A stretch of DNA of 64,000 bases from contig NZ_AMRK01000005.1 of NCBI RefSeq assembly GCF_000299875.1, forward strand, positions 1 through 64,000, read 5' to 3'. The notes below the pieces were generated by a model. That model saw only the letters and a list, made by a program, of their open reading frames with translations, did not search any database and had not been told where the DNA came from. Position numbers and translations under genes: made by a program. This document shows, one piece after another, positions 52,167 to 60,944 of the stretch; position 1 is the stretch's first letter, and every line of letters begins with the position of its first letter. This DNA is from Celeribacter baekdonensis B30. GTDB taxonomy: Bacteria; Pseudomonadota; Alphaproteobacteria; Rhodobacterales; Rhodobacteraceae.

Positions 52167-52703
52167 ATGGGTAGGACACCGACAATCAGTCGCGACAGGT
52201 TGCTAGATCTGGCAGACGAGATCGTGCGCAGTGGGGGCGGCGCGGCGTTGACCATTGGCGCATTGGCGCAGGCGGCCGGTATCTCGAAAGGCGGCGTGCA
52301 ATATTCTTTCGCCAGCAAGGACGCGCTTGTACGCGGCCTGATCGACCGCTGGACCATACAGTTCGAATCCCTGCTGGGTGATGTGGAGGCGACTGATCCG
52401 ATCAGTTTCGTCCAGCGCTATATCGCGGCGACCCGCGCGTCGCAGCAGGCGATGAATGCGAAGATGGCGGCGCTTTTGGTCAGCTATCTGGAGGACCCGG
52501 CCAATTTGCAGGAAACACGTGACTGGTATCGGAGCATCTTCGCGCGCCTTGCCGAGGCGACCCCTGACGCGCAGGCTGCGCGTGTGGCCTTTCTGGCCGT
52601 CGAGGGCCTTTTCCTAATGCGGATCAATGGGATTGACGAAGATGGAGTCTGGACGGGCCTGCTGGACGATGTCGAGGCAATCCTGCTGCGCCTGACGAAA
52701 TGA
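52167..52703 (+). CDS. TetR-family repressor of the efflux gene
   Basis: 178 aa. HTH with LTIGALAQAAGISKGGVQYSFASKDALVRGLIDRW (about 29-63); C-terminal helical domain with the TetR_C-like LVSYLEDPANLQETRDWYRSIF. AGGGGA precedes ATG 52167. Divergent from the DHA2 pump, the typical repressor-pump layout. Confidence 0.9.
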   Translation: MGRTPTISRDRLLDLADEIVRSGGGAALTIGALAQAAGISKGGVQYSFASKDALVRGLIDRWTIQFESLLGDVEATDPISFVQRYIAATRASQQAMNAKMAALLVSYLEDPANLQETRDWYRSIFARLAEATPDAQAARVAFLAVEGLFLMRINGIDEDGVWTGLLDDVEAILLRLTK

Positions 52704-53001
52704 CAGCCACAGAGTTCGGCAAATCAGCCGCGACAGACCCCGTCGCTGTCTGCAAGGCCGCGCCAACCGGCCAGTGGGGCAGGCGGCCTTGAAGGTAGAA
52801 CTCCGAATCCATGAGCGCAAGATATTATGGCTGGTTCACCCGGACGATCCAAGATGGTGATAAGAGCGGCAGTTGTTGGCTCGGATAAGGCAATTGTTTT
52901 GAACGTGGCACCTGCACATCGGCGTGATGCATGTGTTGAGGCTTGCAGTACGCGTCATACCCTGACGTTTTCCATGGCTGTTGGGAAGGGGATGGCACAG
53001 A
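52704..53001. other. Gap, nothing recognised
   Basis: About 300 bp between convergent genes. No frame or hairpin with a T run stands out. Confidence 0.4.
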
Positions 53002-53748
53002 TCACATGTCGGAAGAGGTCGCCCACAACGCTTCAAACAATTGCCGCTGCATTGCCGCGAACTCTACGCTTTCAATGATCATGCCATAGTTTTCGCGCAT
53101 GGATGAGATGAGGCAGACTTTGTCGTCATAGATAAATGTGGTCATCGACAAGAGAACGTTCCCGGGCGCGAAGCGGAGGTGGCGTAGGTCGTTTGGGTCG
53201 GAAGGCCAAATGGAGGCCACGTCTTTCGTGCGGGATCTGATCACCCGTAGCCAAATCCCCTTCTCTATCCGAGAGGCGATAAATTGCTCCATTTCCTCAA
53301 GTCCCGGAACGTCGCGCAGCTCATCCATGGACAAAATCCCCATCAACGTCGGCTGTGCCCCTTTGATGGTCAATGTGTCTTTCAGCGCGATTAAAATACC
53401 GTCCCGCCCCTCGTAATACCGGATGCGCGGTTTGCCTTTCGCGCGATTGTAGAGCGATCGCAATTCCGGCATGACGTCGCTGAGCATCTGTTTGCGGGCT
53501 TCTATCCGCTCCAGCAACACAGATGGATCTTCGGCGACGACAATGCGCTTGTTGCCACTTTTTACGATGGCAACGAGGCCCTCCTCCTCCAAACGGGAAA
53601 GCGCGTCATATGCCGTGGTGCGCACCAATCCCGCCCGTGTCGCGACATCAGAAATTGGCGCCTCGCCCAACTCGATCGCTGCCACATATAACCGATAGAG
53701 CGTGCCACTAATGCCGAGCTTCGACAGTTTGCTTTGAAAGTCATACAT
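53002..53748 (-). CDS. TrmB-like regulator of the nitrilase-TRAP operon
   Basis: 248 aa. N-terminal TrmB-type winged HTH: LYVAAIELGEAPISDVATRAGLVRTTAYDALSRLEEEGLVAI (20-61), then a coiled-coil-like helix VLLERIEARKQMLSDVMPEL and a C-terminal effector domain. Such regulators are common in archaea and less so in proteobacteria. It is divergent from the nitrilase gene, with three copies of one palindrome between, so autoregulation and control of the operon are likely. Confidence 0.85.
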   Translation of the reverse strand: MYDFQSKLSKLGISGTLYRLYVAAIELGEAPISDVATRAGLVRTTAYDALSRLEEEGLVAIVKSGNKRIVVAEDPSVLLERIEARKQMLSDVMPELRSLYNRAKGKPRIRYYEGRDGILIALKDTLTIKGAQPTLMGILSMDELRDVPGLEEMEQFIASRIEKGIWLRVIRSRTKDVASIWPSDPNDLRHLRFAPGNVLLSMTTFIYDDKVCLISSMRENYGMIIESVEFAAMQRQLFEALWATSSDM

Positions 53749-53817
53749 CAGGCACTCCTCAATCCTCTAAGTCTATAAAATAATGTGGCTTCATATCGCA
53801 TACAAGGGAATCTTTCC

Positions 53818-53835
53818 TGTCGAAATTACTCGACA
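53818..53835. promoter_or_regulatory. Operator copy 1, TGTCGA-N6-TCGACA
   Basis: Perfect 6-bp arms with a 6-nt spacer, 70 bp upstream of the trmB-like start codon. Same structure as 53852-53869 and, with mismatches, 54012-54029. Confidence 0.7.
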
Positions 53836-53851
53836 TGTTGTGAGAGATTCT

Positions 53852-53869
53852 TGTCGAAAATGATCGACA
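53852..53869. promoter_or_regulatory. Operator copy 2, TGTCGA-N6-TCGACA
   Basis: Second perfect copy, 34 bp from copy 1 (centre to centre), about three helical turns, so two dimers could bind one face of the DNA. Confidence 0.7.
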
Positions 53870-54011
53870 TAATTTTAAGTTCGTAAAAATATTGCACAAT
53901 AAGTGAGCAATAATATCATGATTTGGCGATATATACGCCAATTTTCCCGGTTATTTCCGAATTTCATGTGTGGAATTGACACGAAGCCTCAAAATTAGCA
54001 CAAAATATGAG

Positions 54012-54029
54012 TGTCTATAATTATCGACT
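54012..54029. promoter_or_regulatory. Operator copy 3, degenerate, beside the nitrilase start
   Basis: TGTCTA-N6-TCGACT, two mismatches from the perfect sites, 14 bp before the nitrilase ATG. TTGACA at 53976-53981 may be the -35 of the nitrilase promoter, which would place this copy at or after the transcription start. Confidence 0.6.
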
Positions 54030-54043
54030 AAATGAGGTGACGG

Positions 54044-54976
54044 ATGACTTTCAAAGCGGCAGTGATTCAGGCAGGGGCTGTGCCATTCGATATCGAGGCA
54101 AGCCTGTCCAAAGCGGAGGCGTTGATTGCCCAGGCTGGAGCGCAGGGCTGTCACCTTGCCGTCTTCCCCGAAGCTTATATTTCGGCCTATCCCAAAGAGC
54201 AGACCTACGACATCTCTGTCGGCGTCCGGACCCAGGCGGGCCGCGAAGAGTTCCGTCGCTATGCCGACAGCGCCATTGAAATCCCCAGCGCCGAGACGGA
54301 TCGTTTGGGGCAGGCGGCAGCCGCAGCCGGGCTTCATCTCGTCATGGGGGTCATCGAACGCGATGTGGGCACGCTCTATTGTACGGTCGTCTTCTTTGGT
54401 CCCGACGGGCAGCTTTTGGGCAAGCATCGCAAATTGATGCCGACGGGTGCAGAGCGTCTTGTTTGGGGCTTTGGCGATGGCTCGACCTTGCCCACGTTTG
54501 ATACCGAAATCGGCAAACTCGGCGCGGTGATCTGTTGGGAAAATTATATGCCGATGATGCGCATGGCCATGTATGGGCAGGGCATCAACCTGTATTGCGC
54601 CCCCACCGCCGATGATCGCGACAGCTGGCAAGCCACGATGAAACACATCGCCCTCGAAGGGCGTACCTTTGTGTTTTCAAGCTGCCAAGTGCTTTGGGAA
54701 AAAGATTTCCCTGAGGATTATGCGTTCAACCGCACCGACCCCGAGCGCATCATGATGCGGGGCGGCAGCGTGATCCTTGACCCCTTGGGCAATGTCCTTG
54801 CCGGGCCGTTGTTTGACGAAGAGGGCATCCTTGTCGCGGAGATCGACCTTGACGCTGTGACACGGGCCAAACTCGATTTTGACGCCGCAGGGCACTACGC
54901 GCGCCCGGACGTTTTCGAACTGCGGGTGAATACGACAGCCCGCGCGCCTGTCACCTATTCCAAAGCTGATGGGTGA
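54044..54976 (+). CDS. Nitrilase (EC 3.5.5.1 type)
   Basis: 310 aa. The nitrilase triad is complete: Glu43 in LAVFPEAYISAYP, Lys130 in GKHRKLMPTGAERLVWGFGDGS, Cys164 in AVICWENYMPMMR. The ERLVWGFGDGSTL segment after Lys is typical of true nitrilases rather than amidases or cyanoalanine-type relatives. It would turn a nitrile into a carboxylate and ammonia. First gene of an operon with the TRAP transporter. Overlaps the next gene's possible start. Confidence 0.92.
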   Translation: MTFKAAVIQAGAVPFDIEASLSKAEALIAQAGAQGCHLAVFPEAYISAYPKEQTYDISVGVRTQAGREEFRRYADSAIEIPSAETDRLGQAAAAAGLHLVMGVIERDVGTLYCTVVFFGPDGQLLGKHRKLMPTGAERLVWGFGDGSTLPTFDTEIGKLGAVICWENYMPMMRMAMYGQGINLYCAPTADDRDSWQATMKHIALEGRTFVFSSCQVLWEKDFPEDYAFNRTDPERIMMRGGSVILDPLGNVLAGPLFDEEGILVAEIDLDAVTRAKLDFDAAGHYARPDVFELRVNTTARAPVTYSKADG

Positions 54977-54983
54977 GGGGTCG

Positions 54984-55514
54984 ATGATGCAGCGCCTGTC
55001 CACCTTTATAATCCAAACGCTCGACCTGCTCTCGGGGGGCGCATTCGCCGCCGCCCTGTTGATCAACGCCGCCAATGTTGCGGGGCGTTACCTGTTTCAC
55101 AGCCCGATCTTTTGGGCCGAGGAGGTCACAACCCTACTCATCATCTGGTCGGTCTGCCTGATGTCATATCGGCTGACCTTGCGCGGGGAAAACCTGTCCG
55201 CTGAAATTCTCAAACCGCTGCTGCCGCACTCCGCACAGCGATGGGTCGCGTTTGGCCTTGCCGCTGCCGGTACGGCCCTGTGCGGATATTTCGCCTTTAA
55301 CGCATACCTCGTTGTCGAACTGGTCGCCCGCTTTTCACAAGTGACCAATGTGGCCGAAATCCCCAAGCAATATGTCAATGGCTCTATCCTCGCCGCCTTC
55401 GTGCTGGCGTGCCTTGGCGGCATGACGCGCAGCCTCTCGCTTCTCGTCTCAGACAAACTCCTTAACGCCTCTGACCCGGTTGAGGTCCAAGAAGCACTGG
55501 CAGGTTCCAAATGA
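54984..55514 (+). CDS. TRAP transporter small permease (DctQ type)
   Basis: 176 aa with four hydrophobic segments, including GAFAAALLINAANVAGRYLFHSPIFWAEEVTTLLIIW and the following helix, the DctQ pattern (NxxxRY...WxEE). I chose ATG 54984 because GAGGGGT lies upstream; 54969 is also open but overlaps the nitrilase stop. Confidence 0.88.
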   Translation: MMQRLSTFIIQTLDLLSGGAFAAALLINAANVAGRYLFHSPIFWAEEVTTLLIIWSVCLMSYRLTLRGENLSAEILKPLLPHSAQRWVAFGLAAAGTALCGYFAFNAYLVVELVARFSQVTNVAEIPKQYVNGSILAAFVLACLGGMTRSLSLLVSDKLLNASDPVEVQEALAGSK

Positions 55515-56785
55515 CACTTATTGCTATCCTCGGCGGCTTGCCGTTGCTTTTGTTGATCGTGGGTCTGCCAATCTATTTGGTCCTGCTCACCACCGCGAGC
55601 GTCGCAATCATGACACAGATGAGCGTACCCGCCACGATGGTGCCGCAAATCATGTTCGGCGGTCTTGATAAATTCGCGCTGCTCTCCGTGCCGTTCTTTA
55701 TCTTCGCAGGCGAAATCATGTCGCGCGGCGGCGTTTCGCGCCGTATTGTCAATTGCATCTTGATGCTCTGCGGTGGATTGAAATCCGCCCGACCGATGAC
55801 CGCCATCGGAGCGAGCGAGTTTTTCGGGGCGGTCTCCGGGTCAAGCCCCGCGACTGTCGCAGCCATCGGCCGACTGATGTATCCAAGCCTGCGCGAAGGG
55901 GGATATAGCGAGAAATTTTCGCTTGGCCTCATCACCTCTGCGGGCGGCATCGCCAGTGTCATGCCACCAAGCATCTTGATGATTCTCTATGCGGCATCGT
56001 CTGAGCAATCCGTCACCGCGCTCTTTGCCGCGGGGATCGTGCCCGCTTTGTTGCTCGGCCTTGTGATTGCCGGATACATCCTTTGGGTGTCGCGCAAAAT
56101 GACCCCCTCCACCGCCAACAAACCGCAAAAAGGCGAGGCGCTTTCGCTCTTTCTTGCTGCTCTGCCTGCGCTTGGTACACCTGTGGTCATCCTTGGCGGC
56201 ATCTATTCGGGTATATTCTCACCGACGGAGTCGGCGGGCATGGCTGGCGTCTACGGGGTCTTGGTCGCACGGTTCTTTTATCGCGAAATCACTTGGCGCG
56301 AAATTTGGAGCGTCGTGCTCAGCTCCGCCCATCTGACCGCGCAAATCCTGCTCGTCGTCGCGGCCTCCGGCGTATTCTCATGGGTGCTCACGACCAGCGG
56401 CGTCCCACAAACACTCGTCAATTTTGTCGAAGCCGCATCGAGTGAACCCTGGGTGGTGTTGCTGACCATCAACGTGTTCTTGTTGATCGTCGGCTGTCTG
56501 ATGGACCCGGTTTCCGCGATCGTTCTCTTGACGCCGATGCTGGTGCCTGTGGTCACGCATCTTGATGTGAACCTCGTCCACTTTGGCGTCATCATGGCCG
56601 TGAACCTGAGCATCGGGATGTTCACACCGCCCTTCGGCCTGAACATTTTCACCTCTCACGCCCTGTTCGGCGTTCCGATTTCGCGCATCAGCGCCGGGTT
56701 GGTGCCTTTTATCATCCTGCAAACGCTGGCGCTGCTTCTGATCACCTACGTGCCAGCGATCTCCCTCCCCCAACTCTTGTTTTGA
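55511..56785 (+). CDS. TRAP transporter large permease (DctM type)
   Basis: 424 aa, about 12 hydrophobic segments. GLDKFALLSVPFFIFAGEIMSRGGVSRRIV and GSSPATVAAIGRLMYPSLREGGYSEKFSLGL are DctM hallmarks. It overlaps dctQ by 4 nt. It couples Na+ to solute uptake. Confidence 0.93.
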   Translation: MTLIAILGGLPLLLLIVGLPIYLVLLTTASVAIMTQMSVPATMVPQIMFGGLDKFALLSVPFFIFAGEIMSRGGVSRRIVNCILMLCGGLKSARPMTAIGASEFFGAVSGSSPATVAAIGRLMYPSLREGGYSEKFSLGLITSAGGIASVMPPSILMILYAASSEQSVTALFAAGIVPALLLGLVIAGYILWVSRKMTPSTANKPQKGEALSLFLAALPALGTPVVILGGIYSGIFSPTESAGMAGVYGVLVARFFYREITWREIWSVVLSSAHLTAQILLVVAASGVFSWVLTTSGVPQTLVNFVEAASSEPWVVLLTINVFLLIVGCLMDPVSAIVLLTPMLVPVVTHLDVNLVHFGVIMAVNLSIGMFTPPFGLNIFTSHALFGVPISRISAGLVPFIILQTLALLLITYVPAISLPQLLF

Positions 56786-56828
56786 CCTGACACACCCTCC
56801 CTAACCTCAACATGAATGGAGCTCTCCT

Positions 56829-57857
56829 ATGTCAATTTTTCGTCCCAACCGTCGCAATATGGTCAAAGCCGCAAGCGCATGCCTCTTGCTCGCTACCCTC
56901 GGGGCCACACCTGCCCTTGCACAAGAGTTCACAATGAAACTTGCCACGGCCACAGTGAATGACGTGCAAACCGAAGCCATCAAACGCTTTGCCGCACGGG
57001 TCGAAGCGCGCTCCGAAGGCCGGATCAAAACCGAGCTTTATCCCGCCGCACAGCTTGGCTCGAACGCCCGTATGATCGAGGGCCTGCAATTCGGCACCGT
57101 CGAGTTCTACACCGGCCCCGCCGCCTATCTCGTTGGCGTCGACTCGCGCTTTCAGGTCACCGACCTGCCCGCAATTTTTGAAGACGCCCGCCACGCCCAA
57201 CGGGTGTTCAGCGATCCGACATTCCGAGAGACATTTCTCAATCTCGGCACCGACAAGGGCCTCGTTGGTCTCGGCACCTATATCTACGGCAACACCGCCT
57301 TTGCGACCGCCTTTCCCGGCGATACGGTTGAGGCCTTCAACGGCAAAAAACTCCGCGTGCTCGCCTCAAAGGTCGAGCGTAAAGGCGTGGAACTCATGGG
57401 CGCGACCGCTGTCCCGATTGACTTCAGCGAAGTCGCGACGGCCTTGCAGCAAGGCACCGTCGATGGGATGAAAAGCTCCCCGCCTGCGTTCACGTCGCTC
57501 AAACTTTACGACATCGTCAAACACATCACCGCCACCGAAGATGGCGTGATGGGCGAAGTCATGATGGTCAGCAAAATCTGGTGGGACACTTTGCCGGAAG
57601 ACCTGCAAACCATGCTGCGCGAGGAGGCCACCGCGCTCGAGCCGGAACTCTACGACTATGTTCTGGAAGATCAGGCCAATGCTTACAAAACCTGGGAAGA
57701 GATGGGTGGCACCGTCCACTACCTCCCCAAAGAAGAGCGCGATGCCCTTCTTTCTGAGATGCGGGTGGCCGTTCTTGAGCTTTTGAACGACGATCCGAAA
57801 ACCGCCGAAATGCTCGCGGTCCTGCTTGACGCTGCAGACCGCACAGCAACACAATAA
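56829..57857 (+). CDS. TRAP transporter substrate-binding protein (DctP type)
   Basis: 342 aa. Signal peptide to about residue 32 (GATPALA; a Tat-like RPNRRNMVK lies in the head). Mature part has the DctP region RSEGRIKTELYPAAQLGSNARMIEGLQFGTVEFYTGPAA, with the Arg of KKLRVLAS that usually binds the ligand carboxylate. The ligand is probably the nitrile-derived acid or a related organic acid. Confidence 0.92.
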   Translation: MSIFRPNRRNMVKAASACLLLATLGATPALAQEFTMKLATATVNDVQTEAIKRFAARVEARSEGRIKTELYPAAQLGSNARMIEGLQFGTVEFYTGPAAYLVGVDSRFQVTDLPAIFEDARHAQRVFSDPTFRETFLNLGTDKGLVGLGTYIYGNTAFATAFPGDTVEAFNGKKLRVLASKVERKGVELMGATAVPIDFSEVATALQQGTVDGMKSSPPAFTSLKLYDIVKHITATEDGVMGEVMMVSKIWWDTLPEDLQTMLREEATALEPELYDYVLEDQANAYKTWEEMGGTVHYLPKEERDALLSEMRVAVLELLNDDPKTAEMLAVLLDAADRTATQ

Positions 57858-57866
57858 GATCGCGCC

Positions 57867-57890
57867 GCCCTGTCATTCAGATGCCAGGGC
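57867..57890 (+). terminator. Hairpin after the TRAP operon
   Basis: GCCCTG and CAGGGC enclose 12 nt, followed by ATATTTT. Weak, so part of the transcript may continue into the flavin reductase gene. Confidence 0.45.
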
Positions 57891-57914
57891 AGCCATATTT
57901 TCAGAGGGTTTTCA

Positions 57915-58544
57915 ATGCAATACGATATGACATCCTTAGAGGCCCGGAAGCGATATAAACTCCTGTCTTCCCTTGTGGTGCCGCGCCCGATCGCATGGGT
58001 TTCCACCCTTTCTCCCTCCGGCGTTGTCAATCTTGCTCCCTATAGTTTTTTCAACGTGATGGGCCACGATCCTGCCGTGGTTGCGCTTGGGATTTTGGAA
58101 CATCCCGAAAAATCGCTCAAAGACACGGTGCGCAACATCACGCAAACCGAGCGCTTTACGGTGAATTTGGTGACCGAAGAGCTTGCTCCGTTGATGAACC
58201 AAACCGCAACAGATTTGCCCTATGCCGAGAGCGAAGCAGATATGGCCGCGGTTGCGCTTTGCCCGGCCGCCACCAATGGGGTTCCAGGCATTGCGTCCTC
58301 TCCCGTCCGGTTGGAATGCCAGTTGATGCAAATCATATCGACGCGCACGCAACAGAAAATCGTCCTGGGAGAAATCCTGTCGCTTTACGTTCAAGATGAG
58401 TTGATGATCGACTCACGCACGGCCACAATTGACCTTGATGCTTATACCCCCATTGCGCGCATGGGAGGCGCGGGCCTCTATTGCAGAACGTCAGATCGTT
58501 TCAATCTCGCGCGCCCCGACAGTCACACTCAGCCGCTTGAGTGA
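57915..58544 (+). CDS. Flavin reductase-like FMN-binding split-barrel protein
   Basis: 209 aa, DIM6/NTAB family. LVVPRPIAWVSTLSPSGVVNLAPYSFFNVMGHDPAVVALGI (20-60) is the flavin site. It might serve an oxygenase or act as a general NAD(P)H:flavin reductase; no oxygenase lies next to it. AGAGGG precedes ATG 57915. Confidence 0.85.
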   Translation: MQYDMTSLEARKRYKLLSSLVVPRPIAWVSTLSPSGVVNLAPYSFFNVMGHDPAVVALGILEHPEKSLKDTVRNITQTERFTVNLVTEELAPLMNQTATDLPYAESEADMAAVALCPAATNGVPGIASSPVRLECQLMQIISTRTQQKIVLGEILSLYVQDELMIDSRTATIDLDAYTPIARMGGAGLYCRTSDRFNLARPDSHTQPLE

Positions 58545-58998
58545 CTTTGGGCCTGTCGCGCTTTTGTGCCGTCCCAAGTTCCCGTTGAGGCCACCTGTCG
58601 CTCGAAGGCCGACCGGGATTGCATCCGAGTGCTGAATGGTGCGTTTTTTGGGACGTATGGGCGCAGTGGCCCGTTCGTATTTTCATTGCTTCGATGTTGC
58701 CACGGACTTTGAGGAACACAGAAGCAGACATTGATGCCGGGGACTGACGTCAGTTTTCGTGTTGGGCCATTTCCGCCCCCTGATCCCATGGCAACGACTT
58801 GCACAAATGGCCCGGCAGATTCTGTAGGGATTTAGCAATGGCGTCGCGAACAGCTTCAGCTCCGCGCCGGTCCAGAGTATGATCCATCTCCTTGATCCAG
58901 GCCGTTTGAATGTAGAAGCCGTTGCTATTTCTGTCTCGTGATCAGACCGGGGGATGGTTGAGATCGGCGTACTTCTGCTTCCCGGCATGTCGGATCGT
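58545..58998 (-). pseudogene. Remnant: IS30-family transposase, frameshifted
   Basis: Recognisable within 58560-58905: HTLDRRGAEAVRDAIAKSL and SLPWDQGAEMAQH (second catalytic Asp) in one frame, and VPQSPWQHRSNENTNGPLR (catalytic Glu region) in another. The catalytic core is split and its N-terminus missing. The rest of the gap up to the LysR gene holds nothing else recognised. Confidence 0.7.
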
Positions 58999-59907
58999 TC
59001 AGCGCGCCTGGGATGAGCGGGCGAGTTCGCGCGCAAGGTCGACAAAGACCTTGAAGGCCGCAGGCGGATTGCGACGGCTGGGATAGTAAAGACACAGTGG
59101 CGCGATTTTGGGCGTCCAGTCTTCAAGAAGCCGCACCACCCGTCCGGCCTCGATGTCATTGAGCACATCGGATTCCATGAAAAAGCCAATGCCCACCGAA
59201 TTCAGCACAGCCGTGCGCGCCAGACTGGCTTCGTCCAAAGTGACAGGGCCGCGCACATCTACCTGTAAAAGTTGATCGTGGTCTTTGAACTGCCAGCGAA
59301 ACATCGCTCCATTTGGCAAGCGTGTGCAGACGCAAGCGTGTGCCAGAAGGTCGGAGGGCACGCGGGGCTGATCGCGAGTTGCGAGATAAGAGGGAGTTGC
59401 GACCACCGCGTATCGCCGCGCAGGACCAAGAGGGATCGCAATCATATCCGCGGGGACGCGATGTTCGCTGCGCACCCCGAAGTCAAAGCCTTCGGCCACG
59501 ATGTCGACGAAATTGCCTTCGGTCACCAGATCAATGTGAACTTCGGGAAACCGTCGCAGGAACGCGATGATCAAGGGTTCGATGATCTCGCGCGCGGCCG
59601 TCGCGAAGGCATTGATGCGCAATGTGCCCGACGGTGTCTCTTGTTCGGAGCGCACAGTGTCGAGGGCTTGATAGATGTCCTTCAGGGCAGGTGTCATCTG
59701 ATCAACAAATCTGCGCCCCGCATCGGAGAGCGAGACACTGCGCGTCGTCCGATTGAAAAGTCGCACGCCCAACTGCCCCTCCAGCTTGGCAATCGCATTG
59801 CTCAGAGCCGTGGTCGACAGTCCGAGGTCAAGCGCAGCGGCACGGAATGAGCCTCGACGGCTTATTGCAATCACTGCATCGAAATCTGTGAGATTGTAGC
59901 TGCCCAT
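58999..59907 (-). CDS. LysR-family regulator
   Basis: 302 aa. HTH in [51 protein letters not shown] split over 8-60, PBP-like effector domain after it ([18 protein letters not shown]). CrgA/DmlR-like LTTR. Divergent from the CutA-like gene with a 96-bp gap; likely regulates that short operon. Confidence 0.9.
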   Translation of the reverse strand: MGSYNLTDFDAVIAISRRGSFRAAALDLGLSTTALSNAIAKLEGQLGVRLFNRTTRSVSLSDAGRRFVDQMTPALKDIYQALDTVRSEQETPSGTLRINAFATAAREIIEPLIIAFLRRFPEVHIDLVTEGNFVDIVAEGFDFGVRSEHRVPADMIAIPLGPARRYAVVATPSYLATRDQPRVPSDLLAHACVCTRLPNGAMFRWQFKDHDQLLQVDVRGPVTLDEASLARTAVLNSVGIGFFMESDVLNDIEAGRVVRLLEDWTPKIAPLCLYYPSRRNPPAAFKVFVDLARELARSSQAR

Positions 59908-60003
59908 TGTCCCGAAAATCGAAATTCCTCATCCATATTTGTCCCTATTATCAGGATTCAATCAAGACCCTAAGGTGTAAGCACACAGAAACGGAGCAAG
60001 AAA

Positions 60004-60474
60004 ATGCAGTATTACCAAGCCTTCATCAGTGCCGAACAAACCGCTCAGGCATATCGAATTCTCGATGCACTCATCGCCAAGCAACTTGTGTTTGGCGGTC
60101 CGGTGGTTGGCGGTCCCGCAAAGTTCTTGTGGAACTTCAGGGACAGCGATGTGTCGGCAAGCCTGCGAAAGTCCAAGCTCTATACCCTTGATCAGGATTA
60201 CAAATACATCATCACCTACACACGCGAAGATCTTAAGGATGAGCTCATCGAGGTGGCTGAAGCAGCTTCGCTTGAAGAGGTCTGCATGATCTCCTTCCTG
60301 CCGATGGAGACCAACAGATCCCTGCGTTTGTTGCTTGATGCATCCTTTGAAGGCCGCGACGCGCATGCCCAGCCCGAAACCGTCGACGCGGTTGCTGCTC
60401 TGACCTTCGTGCCCAAGGCGCAAATCTCGACCCGCACCAAAAGCTCGGACGGCCCCGTTGGCGGCCGCCGCTGA
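60004..60474 (+). CDS. CutA-like protein
   Basis: 156 aa. The fold signature of CutA1 is faint: ISAEQTAQAYRILDALIAKQLVFGG in place of the usual strand-helix start, a central YKYIITYTREDLKDELIEVAEAAS and VCMISFLPMETN where the trimer strand lies. CutA proteins bind Cu(II) and are often linked to cation tolerance, but their role is unsettled. The canonical HPYEVPEI motif is not seen, so the family assignment is tentative. Confidence 0.6.
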   Translation: MQYYQAFISAEQTAQAYRILDALIAKQLVFGGPVVGGPAKFLWNFRDSDVSASLRKSKLYTLDQDYKYIITYTREDLKDELIEVAEAASLEEVCMISFLPMETNRSLRLLLDASFEGRDAHAQPETVDAVAALTFVPKAQISTRTKSSDGPVGGRR

Positions 60475-60500
60475 TCCCCCCAATTCAAAGGAGACACGTC

Positions 60501-60830
60501 ATGTCCATCGACCTCCCACCCCCGATCGCCGCATATTTCGCCACGGACAAAAAAGGCACTGCACAGGCGATTTCCGAATGCTTCACGCAGGACGCCGTCG
60601 TCATGGATGAGGGCAATACATATATGGGCCGCGATGCCATCCGGCAATGGATGGCGAATGCGTCCACACAGTACACCTATACGGTCGAGCCCTTTTCCAT
60701 CCATGAGGAGGGCGGGAAAACTGTCGTCAGCAGCCATCTCGTGGGAAACTTTCCCGGCAGCCCAGTGGATTTGCGTTACTTCTTTGTCCTTGAAGGGGAC
60801 AGGATCGACGAGCTGGAGATCATCGTGTAA
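60501..60830 (+). CDS. SnoaL-like (NTF2 fold) protein
   Basis: 109 aa. FTQDAVVMDEGNTYMGRDAIRQWMANA is the typical helix-strand start, and DLRYFFVLEGDRIDELEIIV is the end of the barrel. Function unknown. 26 bp after the CutA-like gene with AAGGAG upstream, so co-transcribed. Confidence 0.8.
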   Translation: MSIDLPPPIAAYFATDKKGTAQAISECFTQDAVVMDEGNTYMGRDAIRQWMANASTQYTYTVEPFSIHEEGGKTVVSSHLVGNFPGSPVDLRYFFVLEGDRIDELEIIV

Positions 60831-60944
60831 CATCCTTCCCGGACCTGAAGGGGAAATGCGCCGCCCAGCGCGTGCCGACCTCATGGGCCTTATGGGACAT
60901 GAGGGTAACCACGCTGCCGGGAGGCGTATTTTGACAGTGTTGCC

